Shown: positions 45,106 to 56,709 of the stretch, piece after piece
Layout of the letters: each line of letters opens with the position of its first letter
How positions within the stretch are numbered: position 1 is the stretch's first letter
Assembly (NCBI GenBank): GCA_008477525.1
Contig: SPDT01000007.1
Location: forward strand, 3,286,001-3,350,000
Direction: 5' to 3'
DNA length: 64,000 nt
Origin: Hypomyces perniciosus
Taxonomy: Eukaryota > Ascomycota > Sordariomycetes > Hypocreales > Hypocreaceae
The notes under the pieces: model-generated
What the model was told of the DNA's origin: nothing
Database searches by the model: none
The model's input: only the letters and a program-made list of their open reading frames with translations
Program-made: the position numbers and the translations under genes

Positions 45106-48100
45106 ATGTCGGGGTATCCAGGCGGTCACCACGACGCGTACGACGATGGTTATGGCCATCAAGGTGGAGGAGGCCAGCAGCGCGGAAACGCGCAACAGGG
45201 CGGTAACACCGATTCGTACTACCAAGATGATCAGTATTATGACAATGACTATGATGCCCGCGGTGGTCACGGGGGAGCCCAGGGCGGAGATGGCTATTAT
45301 GATGAATCGTGAGTGTTGGCTACTCTGAAATATCTGGTGAGCTCGTATGAATTAACTGCCTTGATTTACAGGGGTTACTATAATGCCGACCCTAACAACC
45401 CATATCATCAAGATGGCGGGTACTATGACGGCCAAGACCAGTATCAAGATGACCATCAAGGCGGCCAGGGTGGCTACTATGACCAAGACTACAACCAAGG
45501 CTATGGTGGTCAGGGTGCGCGCCATGGATCTGAGGAGGACTCCGAAACCTTTAGCGACTTTACCATGAGATCCGACATGGCCAGAGCCGCCGAGATGGAT
45601 TACTACGGCCGTGGTGACGAAAGGTACAACAGCTACGGCGAGCCCCAGTCCGGTGGGCGGGGGTACCGACCTCCCTCTTCACAGATTTCTTACGGAGGAA
45701 ACCGGTCATCTGGCGCATCAACACCAAACTATGGTATGGACTACGGCAATGTCTTGCCTGCTGGGCAGCGTTCTCGAGAGCCTTACCCAGCCTGGACCTC
45801 GGACGCTCAGATTCCCCTTTCTAAGGAGGAGATTGAAGATATCTTTCTAGATTTGACGTCGAAGTTTGGATTCCAGCGTGACAGCATGCGAAACATGTAC
45901 GACCATTTCATGATATTGCTCGACTCTAGGGCTTCTCGAATGACCCCAAACCAAGCGCTTTTGTCCTTGCACAGTGATTACATTGGAGGCGACAATGCCA
46001 ACTACCGCAAATGGTACTTTGCTGCCCACTTGGACCTGGATGATTCCGTTGGTTTCGCCAACGCCAAGTCAAAAGGTCTAAGACGCAAGACCAAAAACAA
46101 GAAAAAGAAGGGCGGGAATGACGACGCTCCGAATGAGGCTGAAATGCTGCAGGATCTTGAAGGCGATGACAGTCTTGAGGCAGCTGAGTACCGTTGGAAG
46201 ACCCGCATGAACCGTATGTCTCAGCATGACAGAGTTCGTCAGATCGCTTTGTATCTGTTGTGTTGGGGAGAAGCAAACCAGGTTCGATTCATGCCCGAGG
46301 TTCTTTGCTTTATCTTCAAGTGTGCCCACGACTACCTGAACTCGCCAGCCTGTCAAGCACTCGTTGAGCCTGTGGACGAGTTTACATACTTGAACAATGT
46401 CATCACGCCGTTATATCAATACGTTCGAGATCAGGGCTACGAGATTCTCGACGGCGTATATGTACGACGCGAGCGTGATCATAAGCATATTATTGGATAT
46501 GATGATTGTAACCAGCTCTTTTGGTATCCCGAAGGTATTGAGCGCATCGTCTTGCAAGATAAGAGCAAGCTTGTTGACGTGCCGCCCGCTGAGCGGTACC
46601 TGAAGCTGAAGGATGTCAATTGGAAAAAATGCTTCTTCAAGACGTACAAGGAAACCCGTTCTTGGTTCCACCTACTGACCAACTTCAATCGCATCTGGAT
46701 CATTCACCTGACAATGTTCTGGTTTTACACATCCCACAACGCCCCAACTTTACTTGTCCCTAATTATGAACAAGAGAAAAACCAATCCCCCTCGGCAGCA
46801 AAGCAATTCTCCATCGTCGGTTTTGGTGGCGCTATTGCATCCCTGATCCAGGTCCTGGCTACCTTGGCTGAATGGGCATATGTTCCACGAAGATGGGCTG
46901 GTGCACAGCATTTGACCAAAAGGCTTCTTTTCCTTATCGTTGTCCTCGTCATCAACATTGGTCCAGGAGTCAAAATCTTTCTCTTTGGTGACACAAACAA
47001 AGACTCTACTATTGATTACGCCCTTGGTATTGTTCATTTTATCATCGCTATCGTCACGTACCTATTCTTTTCCGTCATGCCTCTTGGTGGCTTGTTTGGA
47101 AGCTACTTGATATCAAACTCACGGCGGTATGTTGCCAGCCAGACTTTTACAGCTAGCTGGCCCAGGCTATCGTTCAATGATATGGCTATGTCGTACGGTC
47201 TTTGGTTGACGGTCTTCGGAGCCAAGTTCGGCGAGTCCTACGTTTATCTGACCCTATCATTCCGTGATCCCATCAGATATCTCTCGATCATGAGAATTCA
47301 ATGCCAAGGCGATCATCTGCTCAAGGACATCCTCTGCACGAACCAGCCTAGTATTCTGCTGGGTCTTATGACCTTTACGGACTTGATTTTCTTTTTCCTC
47401 GATACATACCTCTTTTACGTTCTTCTTAACGCAATCTTCTCAATTGCCCGGTCGTTTTACATTGGCTCTTCCATTTTGACGCCCTGGAGGAACGTTTTCT
47501 CCCGTCTCCCGAAGCGCATTTATTCCAAAATTCTGGCTACGACCGACATGGAAATCAAGTATAAACCAAAGGTTCTTATCTCACAAGTCTGGAACGCCAT
47601 CGTCATCTCAATGTACAGAGAACATCTCTTGGCCATCGACCATGTCCAGAAACTTCTTTATCACCAAGTTCCTTCTGAACAAGAGGGCAAGCGAACCTTG
47701 CGTGCACCGACCTTTTTTGTTTCCCAGGAAGATCACTCGTTCAAGACTGAATTTTTCCCAAACAACAGTGAAGCGGAACGCCGAATCTCTTTCTTTGCTC
47801 AGTCTTTGTCTACACCTATTCCGGAACCACTGCCCGTTGATAACATGCCGACATTTACGGTCATGATTCCTCACTACGGTGAAAAGATTCTTCTTTCTTT
47901 ACGTGAAATTATTCGTGAAGACGAGCCATACTCTAGAGTGACGCTTCTAGAGTATTTGAAACAACTCCATCCCCATGAGTGGGATTGTTTCGTGAAGGAT
48001 ACGAAGATTCTTGCGGATGAAACTTCACAGATGAACGGTGATTATGAGAAGAGTGAAAAGGACACTGCAAAGAGCAAGATTGACGATCTTCCCTTTTACT

Positions 48101-51062
48101 GCATCGGGTTCAAGTCATCGGCTCCGGAATATACCCTTAGAACACGAATCTGGGCTTCACTGCGTTCACAGACCCTGTATCGCACGATTTCCGGTTTCAT
48201 GAACTACAGCCGCGCGATCAAACTCCTGTACAGAGTTGAGAATCCTGAAGTCGTCCAAATGTTTGGTGGTAACACAGATAAACTGGAACGCGAACTGGAA
48301 CGCATGGCTCGCCGCAAATTCAAGCTTGTCGTATCTATGCAGCGATATTCTAAGTTTAAGAAGGAGGAAATGGAGAACGCCGAATTCCTACTTCGCGCTT
48401 ATCCAGATCTCGAGATTGCATACTTGGACGAGGAGCCGCCTGTAGCTGAAGGCGAAGAACCCCGCTTGTACTCTGCTCTGATCGATGGTCATTCGGAAAT
48501 TATGGAGAACGGCATGAGACGTCCGAAGTTTAGAATCCAACTCTCCGGTAACCCTATCCTGGGCGATGGCAAGTCCGATAACCAAAATCACTCCTTGATC
48601 TTCTACCGCGGTGAATATATCCAGCTCATCGACGCCAATCAGGATAATTATTTGGAAGAGTGTCTCAAGATCCGCAGCGTTCTTGCCGAGTTTGAGGAAA
48701 TGAAGATGGAAAATGCTTCACCATATACACCTGGCGTTAAGAATAATACTCCTGCTCCGGTTGCTATTCTTGGTGCCCGCGAATACATTTTCTCGGAGAA
48801 TATCGGTATCCTCGGTGATGTTGCCGCCGGAAAGGAACAAACGTTTGGTACACTCTTTGCACGTACTATGGCTCAAATTGGAGGCAAACTTCATTATGGC
48901 CATCCTGACTTCCTCAATGGTATCTTTATGACAACACGCGGTGGAGTTTCCAAGGCTCAGAAAGGCCTGCACCTGAACGAAGATATTTTTGCTGGAATGA
49001 CGGCCATGCTTCGAGGTGGTCGTATCAAGCACTGCGAGTATTACCAGTGTGGCAAAGGTCGTGATCTTGGCTTTGGTTCAATTCTGAACTTCACAACCAA
49101 AATCGGAACTGGTATGGGCGAGCAATTGCTCTCTCGCGAATATTACTACCTTGGCACCCAACTTCCTCTTGATCGCTTCCTTTCCTTTTACTATGCACAC
49201 GCAGGGTTCCACGTCAACAACATGTTCATCATGCTGTCAGTCCAAATGTTTATGATAACCCTCATACATATCGGAGCTCTTCGACATGAGACAATCAGAT
49301 GTAATTACAACCGGGACGTTCCTATTACAGATCCTCTTTTCCCGACAGGTTGTGCAAACACAGACGCTTTGATGGATTGGGTACAACGCAGTGTCTTGTC
49401 CATCTTCTTCGTCTTCTTCTTGTCTTTCGTCCCTCTGATTGTACAAGAGTTGACGGAACGTGGCATATGGCGCGCACTGACCCGATTCCTGAAACAGTTC
49501 TTCTCGCTCTCACCGTTTTTCGAAGTATTCGTGACTCAGATTTACGCGAACTCTGTGCAGCAGAATCTTTCGTTCGGTGGTGCACGTTATATCGGAACTG
49601 GTCGTGGCTTTGCCACTGCCCGTATTCCCTTTGGCGTCTTATATTCCCGGTTTGCTGGCCCGTCTATCTACTTTGGTTCCAGGCTCTTGATGATGTTGTT
49701 TTTCGCTAGTGTCACTGCCTGGCAAGGTGCACTTGCATATTTCTGGATCTCATTGTTTGGACTTACCATTTCACCCTTCCTCTACAACCCTCACCAGTTT
49801 GCATGGAATGACTTCTTCATCGACTATCGGGACTTTCTTCGCTGGCTTTCACGTGGCAATTCACGCTCTCATGCGTCGTCATGGATTGCTTTTTGCCGTT
49901 TGTCCCGTACTCGAATCACAGGTTACAAACGCAAAAACCTTGGCGATTCATCAGCTAAAATGTCTGCTGATGTTCCTCGGGCGGCCATCACCAATATTTT
50001 CTTCACTGAGATCCTTACGCCCCTATTGCTTGCTGCCGTCACAGTTATTCCCTATATGTTCATGAACGCACAAACCGGTGTTATTCAAGACAATCAGACA
50101 CCCGACAGCAATAACAAAAGGCCAGCTGTTGCACCCACATCTGCTCTCCTGCGTGTGCTCATTGTTGCTTTTGGACCTGTTGCTATCAATGCTGGGGTTT
50201 TGGCTGTGATGTTCGCCATGGCTTGCTGCATGGGACCACTTCTCAGCATGTGTTGCAAGAAATTTGGCAGTGTTTTAGCTGCCATTGCCCATGCTTGCGC
50301 GGTCATTTTCCTCCTTGTTTTCTTTGAGGCCATGTTCCTTCTGGAAGGTTTCAACTTCGCCCGAACTTTATCAGGCATGATTGCCGTTGTTACCCTTCAA
50401 AGGTTCTTGATCAAACTAATCGTGTCGTTGGCCTTGACACGAGAATTCAAGACTGATCAATCTAACATTGCCTTCTGGACTGGCCAATGGTATTCGATGG
50501 GGTGGCATTCAGTTTCACAACCCGCTCGCGAGTTGTTGTGTAAGATTACCGAACTCAGCATGTTTGCGGCCGACTTTATTCTCGCACACTGGCTTTTGTT
50601 CTTTATGCTACCAGTCATTCTGATTCCAAAGGTTGACACGCTACATTCAATGATGCTCTTCTGGCTGTTGCCAAGGTATGTTACTTCGCCCACCGATGTT
50701 ATTGTCTCATAAACACTTGCTTACTTGTGCCCAGCCGTCAAATCCGACCACCCATTTATTCATTGAAACAGTCGAAGTTGAGACGAAGACGTGTTATACG
50801 CTTTGCGATCCTTTATTTCGTCTTGATTGTTGTCTTTGTCGGCCTTCTCGTCGGTCCGGTGTTTGTTCCTAAATCGGTTTCACAGACTATAGCCGGGCAA
50901 CTCTCAGGTCTGTCCTTTGCTCCTGGCCTAGTCCAACCTGACGGCCAAAACAATAATAATACCAATGGCACTACCCAAACCGGTACGGGTAGACCAGGCT
51001 ACGTTGACCCAGATGCGACAACTTCGACCGCCACTGCCCCGGCCAGGATTCGATTGTTTTAA
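45106..51062 (+). CDS. FKS1: 1,3-beta-glucan synthase catalytic subunit Fks1
   Basis: Three exons: 45106-45308, 45372-50675 and 50735-51062, giving 1944 aa. The enzyme is a multi-pass plasma-membrane GT48 synthase that makes cell-wall 1,3-beta-glucan from UDP-glucose. The first about 150 residues are Gly/Tyr/Gln/Asp-rich and disordered. The FKS1 N-terminal domain begins at [21 protein letters not shown]. The first membrane block includes [17 protein letters not shown]. The central cytoplasmic catalytic domain includes [41 protein letters not shown] RYSKFKKEE and [21 protein letters not shown]. The C-terminal membrane block follows, with [15 protein letters not shown] (hot spot 2 region, about residue 1403). 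Hot spot 1 reads YLTLSFRDP, with Tyr at residue 693 where sensitive fungi have Phe. Echinocandins target this protein. Confidence 0.97.
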
Positions 51063-52021
51063 GTATGTATGATATGGGTTGTTGATGGAGCGCAGCATGG
51101 CACGGGGAGCTTGTGCTTGGTGGATGAGGTTGTTATTGTTTGTGCTGTTTGTTGTTTCCATGTTCAGCGTTAGCATGGAGGCATTGGCTCACCTTGTTTT
51201 CAAAGCTATCCCAAGTTCTACTAGAATTGCATTGTCATCTCACTTTAATGTTAGCACAATCATGAATACATATTATATAGCATCAAGATGAAGGTCTTTT
51301 AAATACGCCATGTTGTTTCAATGAACCCCTTGGTTGATGTTCCCTTGGAACGATGTCACCGCCACAACACATAACTACCTACTTATGTTCTGACTGTCTT
51401 GCTGGTTAAATCTTTTTCGCTTTACGTATTATCATCACCCATCCGCGATAAGCCACTTTGTTGCATATGTGGATACTATTACTTTGTTGACAGGTTACAA
51501 TCATACATCGTCTTGAACACCTACCGCCAAAACGAGAATCTCGTCCAGCGTTTTGACAGTTTGCAGAGGATAATGCACTTTTAAAAAATTATTAGGTTCT
51601 TTAGTAAGTTTGGGCTGAGGTAGACACCCCAAGTAGTACTAGTATTACGTATTATTAATATGCGGCCTTAGCAGTAGCCAACCGGACCGCAAAACCCATA
51701 TCCCTGCGAATAACACTTCAAGGAACCGATCATAGCAACGTCAACCCACAAAGTTAAAAGCTGGAAACGATACCCTTAACTTGGAACAATCATATAAATT
51801 TGAAGCTGGTACTTTTCCAAATATTTTAAGCTTCGTATGTGGCAGTTTCCGGAGGCACATCCCTTTTGCGGTCCCGCTTCCTTTTTGCAAGCCGGTTGGC
51901 AGCGTCCCCTAACTTTGCGGGTCCTCGATTTCTCCGCGCCCGGGTACGTACCGCCAGTTCTCCTTACCTCCCCGATCTTACATAGTTCAACTTACGACCG
52001 CAAAGTACGCGTGAGCAAGTC
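51063..52021. other. FKS1 3' flank / LCB1 promoter
   Basis: These 959 bases lie between tandem genes. An open frame at 51837-52142 overlaps the LCB1 start in another phase and is a shadow. No other feature is recognised. Confidence 0.55.
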
Positions 52022-53817
52022 ATGGCAAACTCAACCAGCAGATCGGTCGTTATGGAATTTGATGCTATTCAGGCCCAACTTGGCGAATTGGCCCGGTGGG
52101 CGTCGTCAAACTTCCAAAAGGTTCCTGGCTCTGCAGTCCTGATGCGATACATCCAATCCAGCTACCAGAATGATCCCGTGCGATCCGCTATCGAACTCGT
52201 CCTCGTGCTCTTCTTCATTCGCTACTTACTGTCACCTTCTTATTCCACTCACAAGCAGAATTTCGTCAAGCTGAGGGAAGATGTGCGCTACCCACCCGAT
52301 CTCTCACCATTGCTCACCGTCTTTGTATGCAAAGCTGATCAGGCTGTAGGAGATCGATGAGTTGATAGATGACTGGACTCCTGAGCCTCTCGTCGCCGAG
52401 CAGACATCGATCGAGGAGATTGAGAATGAAAAACTTCCAGTGATTGTTGGGTTTGTCACGACTTTTGTTCATCTCACTAGTCCTTGACGGAACCGAAGCT
52501 GATATCGAGATCATACAGACCTACTGGACCCAGAGTCAGGCTGGTCAACGGTCGAACTGTCGTCAACCTTGCCTCGTATAACTTTTACAACTTCAACGCA
52601 AATGAGCAAATTAAGGAGAAAGCCATACAGACGTTACGTACCTACGGTGTCGGACCTTGCGGCCCTCCCCAGTTCTATGGCACCCAAGACGTTCACGTCA
52701 AGGCCGAATCCGACATTGCGTCCTATCTTGGCACAGAGTCCTGCATCGTCTATGCACAAGCCTTCTCAACTGTGTCTAGTGTTATTCCAACCTTTTGCAA
52801 GCGCGGTGATGTCATTATTGCCGATGCCGCTGCCAACTACGCTATTCGCAAGGGCTTACAGATCTCAAGGAGTAACATCAAATGGTTTAGGCATGGCGAT
52901 ATGGACGATCTGGAGAGGGTTATGAAATCTGTTGCAAACGAACAGGCAAAAGCTAAAAAGCTGACACGCCGGTTCATAGTCACAGAGGGCTTGTTTGAGA
53001 CGTCTGGGGATGTTACTGATCTGCCAAGGCTGGTCGAGCTGAAGGAGAAGTACAAGTTCCGCATCATTTTGGACGAGACATGGTCGTTTGGAGTGTTGGG
53101 GCGTACCGGGCGCGGTCTTACCGAGGCGCAAAACGTTGATCCGCAGCAGGTAGACATGATTATCGGGTCACTATCAGGCCCCCTGTGCGCTGGCGGAGGC
53201 TTCTGTGCGGGACCCAAAGACGTCGTGGAGCATCAACGTATCACCTCATCAGCTTATACCTATTCGGCTGCTCTGCCAGCCATGTTGGCCATGACAGCAA
53301 GTGAATCTGTCCAGCTACTCCAATCGAACCCAGACATTTTGACCCAATGCCGAGAGAACATCAAAGCCCTAAGGGCACAGCTTGACCCTCGAAGCGACTG
53401 GGTCACATGTACCAGCTCTTCCGACAACCCTATTTTGCTGCTGGTGCTGAAACCGGATGTTGTCAAAGCGAAAAAGCTGAGCGTGGATGATCAAGAGCGA
53501 ATCCTAATGGAGTGTGTTGAAGAGGTAAGTTGCAATGAGAATCGGTCACTCGTCACGGGTTATCCATTCCATTCCGTTGAATAAGAGGTGCTGATAACGA
53601 AAAGTCACTGGCAAACGGGGTCATGATCACGCGACTTAAAACGCGACCCTATGCAAACACCATGGCGGCTAAGGACGGGAGCTGGACCGCCCAACCTGCA
53701 CTCAAGGTCTGTGTCACTTCGGCACTGTCCAAGAAGGACATTGAGAAAGCAGGGGTGACGATTCGGCATGCTATTACCAAGGTTATGACCCGGAAGTCCA
53801 CTAACAAGGTTGCGTGA
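52022..53817 (+). CDS. LCB1: Serine palmitoyltransferase subunit 1 (Lcb1)
   Basis: Four exons: 52022-52282, 52350-52450, 52519-53524 and 53605-53817, giving 526 aa. It is the non-catalytic half of the ER enzyme that condenses serine with palmitoyl-CoA, the first step of sphingolipid synthesis. A membrane helix (AIELVLVLFFIRYLL) lies near residues 60-75. Then EIDELIDDWTPEPLV, VNLASYNFYNF, YGVGPCGPPQFYGTQDVH and IILDETWSFGVLGRTGRG follow. In MIIGSLSGPLCAGGGFCAG the PLP-binding lysine of Lcb2 is absent, as normal for Lcb1. The CGPPQFYG stretch carries the Cys that is mutated in human SPTLC1 neuropathy. Met at 52022 is used; a second in-frame Met at 52052 (MEFDAIQAQL) fits many relatives slightly better. 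Intron 2 has donor GTTTGT. Confidence 0.94.
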
Positions 53818-54527
53818 GCGACAATAGCAAAAGGGATGCAGAGGAAATGTGTGACCCCTATAACCAGGCAACTTGGTTGGGTTTGACTTGGGGACTGTGA
53901 ATGATAAAACACAATGGTTGATATGATGCAACGGAAATGGAACCCGAAGCTCTGTGACCAAGGGCGGAGTCAGGAATGTAGAATGCGCTGCTCGGGCGGC
54001 TGAGCATCGCCCTGTATAATTTGAATATGTTCGACAGCTAATGATTAATTAATAGAGCTTTGTGTCACGGATTTTCCGTTGGTGAGGATCAAAATGGAGA
54101 GTGATTTGAGCCAAGCTTATGAAATAAAGGTATAGTTAATAGCACGATGCTACCAGATACTTGATCGGGATCGAATTGATAATAGTTGGTTCCATTAAGT
54201 GAGTTTGCAGTGCCGCCTTCTTCCTTTCTGTTGCTTGGGACTTGACTTTGGCTCATTCATTCCTGCCAGAGGCCATTATCGTCATTCATAAATAGTTATC
54301 TTGCTCAACATCAACCACACGCCATCTTTACGCCTAATCTTTCAAGTCCTTATCGTCACCAAAGAGTCTCCTCCGCTCGATTCTTCGGTTCCCATTTTGT
54401 ACCATATGCTACGGCTGTCCTCGCCTCTTACATCGCTACTGGTTCATATCTCATATCCTATTCATTTTTCGTTGTTTCCATTCTAACCTCGTATTACTGA
54501 AAATCCCACGGCTTACTTGCTACACTA
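53818..54527. other. LCB1 3' flank / GH17 promoter
   Basis: These 710 bases lie between tandem genes, AT-rich on the left and pyrimidine-rich on the right (54330-54500). No gene is recognised. Confidence 0.55.
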
Positions 54528-56014
54528 ATGGCGTTGCAGTGCTTTCTTCTTGCCACGGTAGTCGTGGTGCTGCCTTTGATTACAGCCCATCCAACAGGTA
54601 CCGTTCAGACTGTCTTCCACCTCGCATTGTTTCACCTCAATCTCTCTTCTGACTAGATCTGTGCTCCGCAGCTAGGAGTCAGGTAGTGCATCGACGTGCA
54701 CACCGGCGAGCCGACGAAAAATCCCCTGATGCAGGTAGCATGATTGATAGACACAACGATGTTATCGCCTACGATGGTTCAATTGAGGAGCCAATGCACA
54801 TACCGGAGCTCATGGTCTGGGTAGATGATATTGGAGACGTAATCGGTACAGTTACAGAGTCGGTACTATTGTTGCCAACCCGACTTGCCTTACCACCATC
54901 GCCCAACAGCAGCTCTGGTTCAAGCACCAGCACGGTTGAGCCGACGACAACAACGACATTGACGTGGCTATCGACGAGGGCCCTAGTCGTTCCATCCTCG
55001 CTATCGACGATGACAATGAACCCGGGGGACGAAATATCGGGCGCTGCCTCAACACCTGCAGCACCACAACCAACAGGAGGCGAACCCATTTCCTTGTCCA
55101 CTTCTCTGGCTGCTTCAACACTGGCTATTTCGTCTCAGAGCCAGGACAGCCTATCTGGTGGGTCGGACAACAGCTCAGATCCTGGACTGGGAACGGCCAA
55201 GCTCTTTGGCATATCTTATGCACCCTATCGTGCTGACAATCAATGCAAGTCTCAGAAAGAGATTGATGACGACTTCAGACTATTTAGAGGCTCCTACGGT
55301 CTGGTTCGTATCTACGGCACTGACTGTGACCAAGTTCACAAGGTCTATTCTACCGCCAAAGCCAACAACGCCAAGCTCTTCTTGGGTGTTTGGGACATTT
55401 CTGCCGTTCAAGACGAGGCCAATAAGATCATTTCAGATATCAAGGGTGATTGAGATATTGTGCATACTGTTAGCGTGGGTAATGAAGCTGTCAACAATGG
55501 CCGAGCCAGTGTGGACCAGGTTTTGAAGGCTCTCAAGGCCGCGCGTTTAATGCTCCGTGCTTCCGGTTATATTGGCCCTGTTGTGACTGTTGACACCTTT
55601 GTTGCCGTCAAGGCCAATCCTCAACTATGTGATGGATCTGACTACTGCGCCATCAACGCCCATCCTTTCTTCGACAACACCGTTGCGGCTTCCAAGGCCG
55701 GGCAGTGGCTTCTAAACACAGTGAAGCAAGTTGGGTCTGTATTATCGACACCAAAACGAATTGTCATTACTGAAACAGGCTGGCCGACACAGGGCATTCC
55801 CAATGGCATGGCAGTTCCCGGTACGGATTACCAGAGAGTAGCTTTGGATTCCATTAGGGGGGCGTTTGCCACAAACCCAGACGATATCGTCCTCTTCTCT
55901 GCGTTCAATGATCTTTGGAAAAAGCGGGAAATATCAACCTTCAATGCAGAACAATATTGGGGTATTGACGGTGCCATCTCCAACAGTGACCTATGGATCA
56001 TGTCTTTGCGTTGA
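54528..56014 (+). pseudogene. GH17 cell-wall beta-1,3-glucanase interrupted by an in-frame TGA
   Basis: Exon 1 (54528-54597) encodes a signal peptide (MALQCFLLATVVVVLPLITA). Exon 2 starts at 54657 and is open in one frame to 56014 except for a TGA at 55451-55453 (codon 289 of 475). A Ser/Thr-rich region of about 150 residues precedes the catalytic domain. Family blocks before the stop are LFGISYAPYRADNQCKS, LVRIYGTDCDQV and FLGVWDIS. After it come DIVHTVSVGNEAVNNG (acid/base Glu about 300), INAHPFFDN and IVITETGWPTQG (nucleophile Glu about 396). The stop sits at the GD-W-x-IVHTVSVGNE position where relatives have Trp, so TGG to TGA explains it. Translation as written loses both catalytic Glu. 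Relatives are Scw4/Scw10/Bgl2-type wall glucanases. Sequencing error, or recent loss, are both possible; the rest shows no decay. Confidence 0.8.
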
Positions 56015-56709
56015 GCCCTCCGTCTACAGTCTCTGCTCGGCACGGCAATCAGTCACATGAGGCATGCTTTTTGAGGAAGACTGAAGGATCGAGTGACCTA
56101 AACTACCTAGGTACTATCCCTATTCTCAGCAACTATAAAAAGGAATTGATATGTTCGTTTCCATGTTTGGAATTGTTTGCCCAAGTGTCATTGTTGATCT
56201 ACCTATACTGAGAAAAGGGCAGCTGGGACGCAGCATGCTTGACTACCTACCTACCTAATTCTCAAACACCACCACGTACCTAACGTATTACGCTATAGCA
56301 CCGGTAGAGAACTAACATTATCGGATACAACCCGAGAGTATAACTATTGACAAAGAGATGGTAGATCCGTATACAATCATATACTCGGGAAAGAGTGTTA
56401 AATCGATATCGTACCAACATGTAGGCCTTCTGTCAAATGTGATGCGGCGGGAAACCACAAATCCCCATCCCCCCAACGCAAGATATTCCAAGGCGTTCCT
56501 AATGCGCCTAAAACCTCAAAGCATGACGCCAGGGTATCCCCCTAATATCCCGTCAATAGGCTCATAAAGACACTGTAACATGCCAGCATTGAAAAACCAA
56601 CTCGGTAAAACAAAGAGAATTGTTCGCGCGTTCGACTTGCGTTTGGAAGCTGTCTCAAAATAGCATGCAGAACCGGCTCGGGGCAAACAAAACGAAATCG
56701 CCGTCTTAA
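56015..56709. other. Intergenic between convergent GH17 and NYN genes
   Basis: 3'-flanking DNA; ACTACCTACCTACCTAA near 56242 is simple sequence. No gene is recognised. Confidence 0.55.

Noticed and set aside
45313..45371. FKS1 start within its first intron (open frame from 45313)
   Set aside because: The ATG at 45106 with splicing 45308|45372 gives the Gly/Tyr/Gln-rich N-terminus typical of fungal Fks1, while the intron frame adds residues without similarity.
51837..52142. ORF of 101 codons upstream of and overlapping LCB1
   Set aside because: It overlaps the first LCB1 exon in another frame and has no family resemblance. LCB1 exon 1 explains the DNA.
55451..55453. The GH17 stop as repeat-induced point mutation (RIP)
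   Set aside because: TGG to TGA here needs C to T in a CpC context on the other strand, not the CpA that RIP prefers, and no other transition load is seen in the gene.
55448..55475. A 28-base GT...AG segment covering the GH17 stop, as a possible intron
   Set aside because: Far too short for a spliceosomal intron, and its removal would delete the conserved IVHTVS residues.
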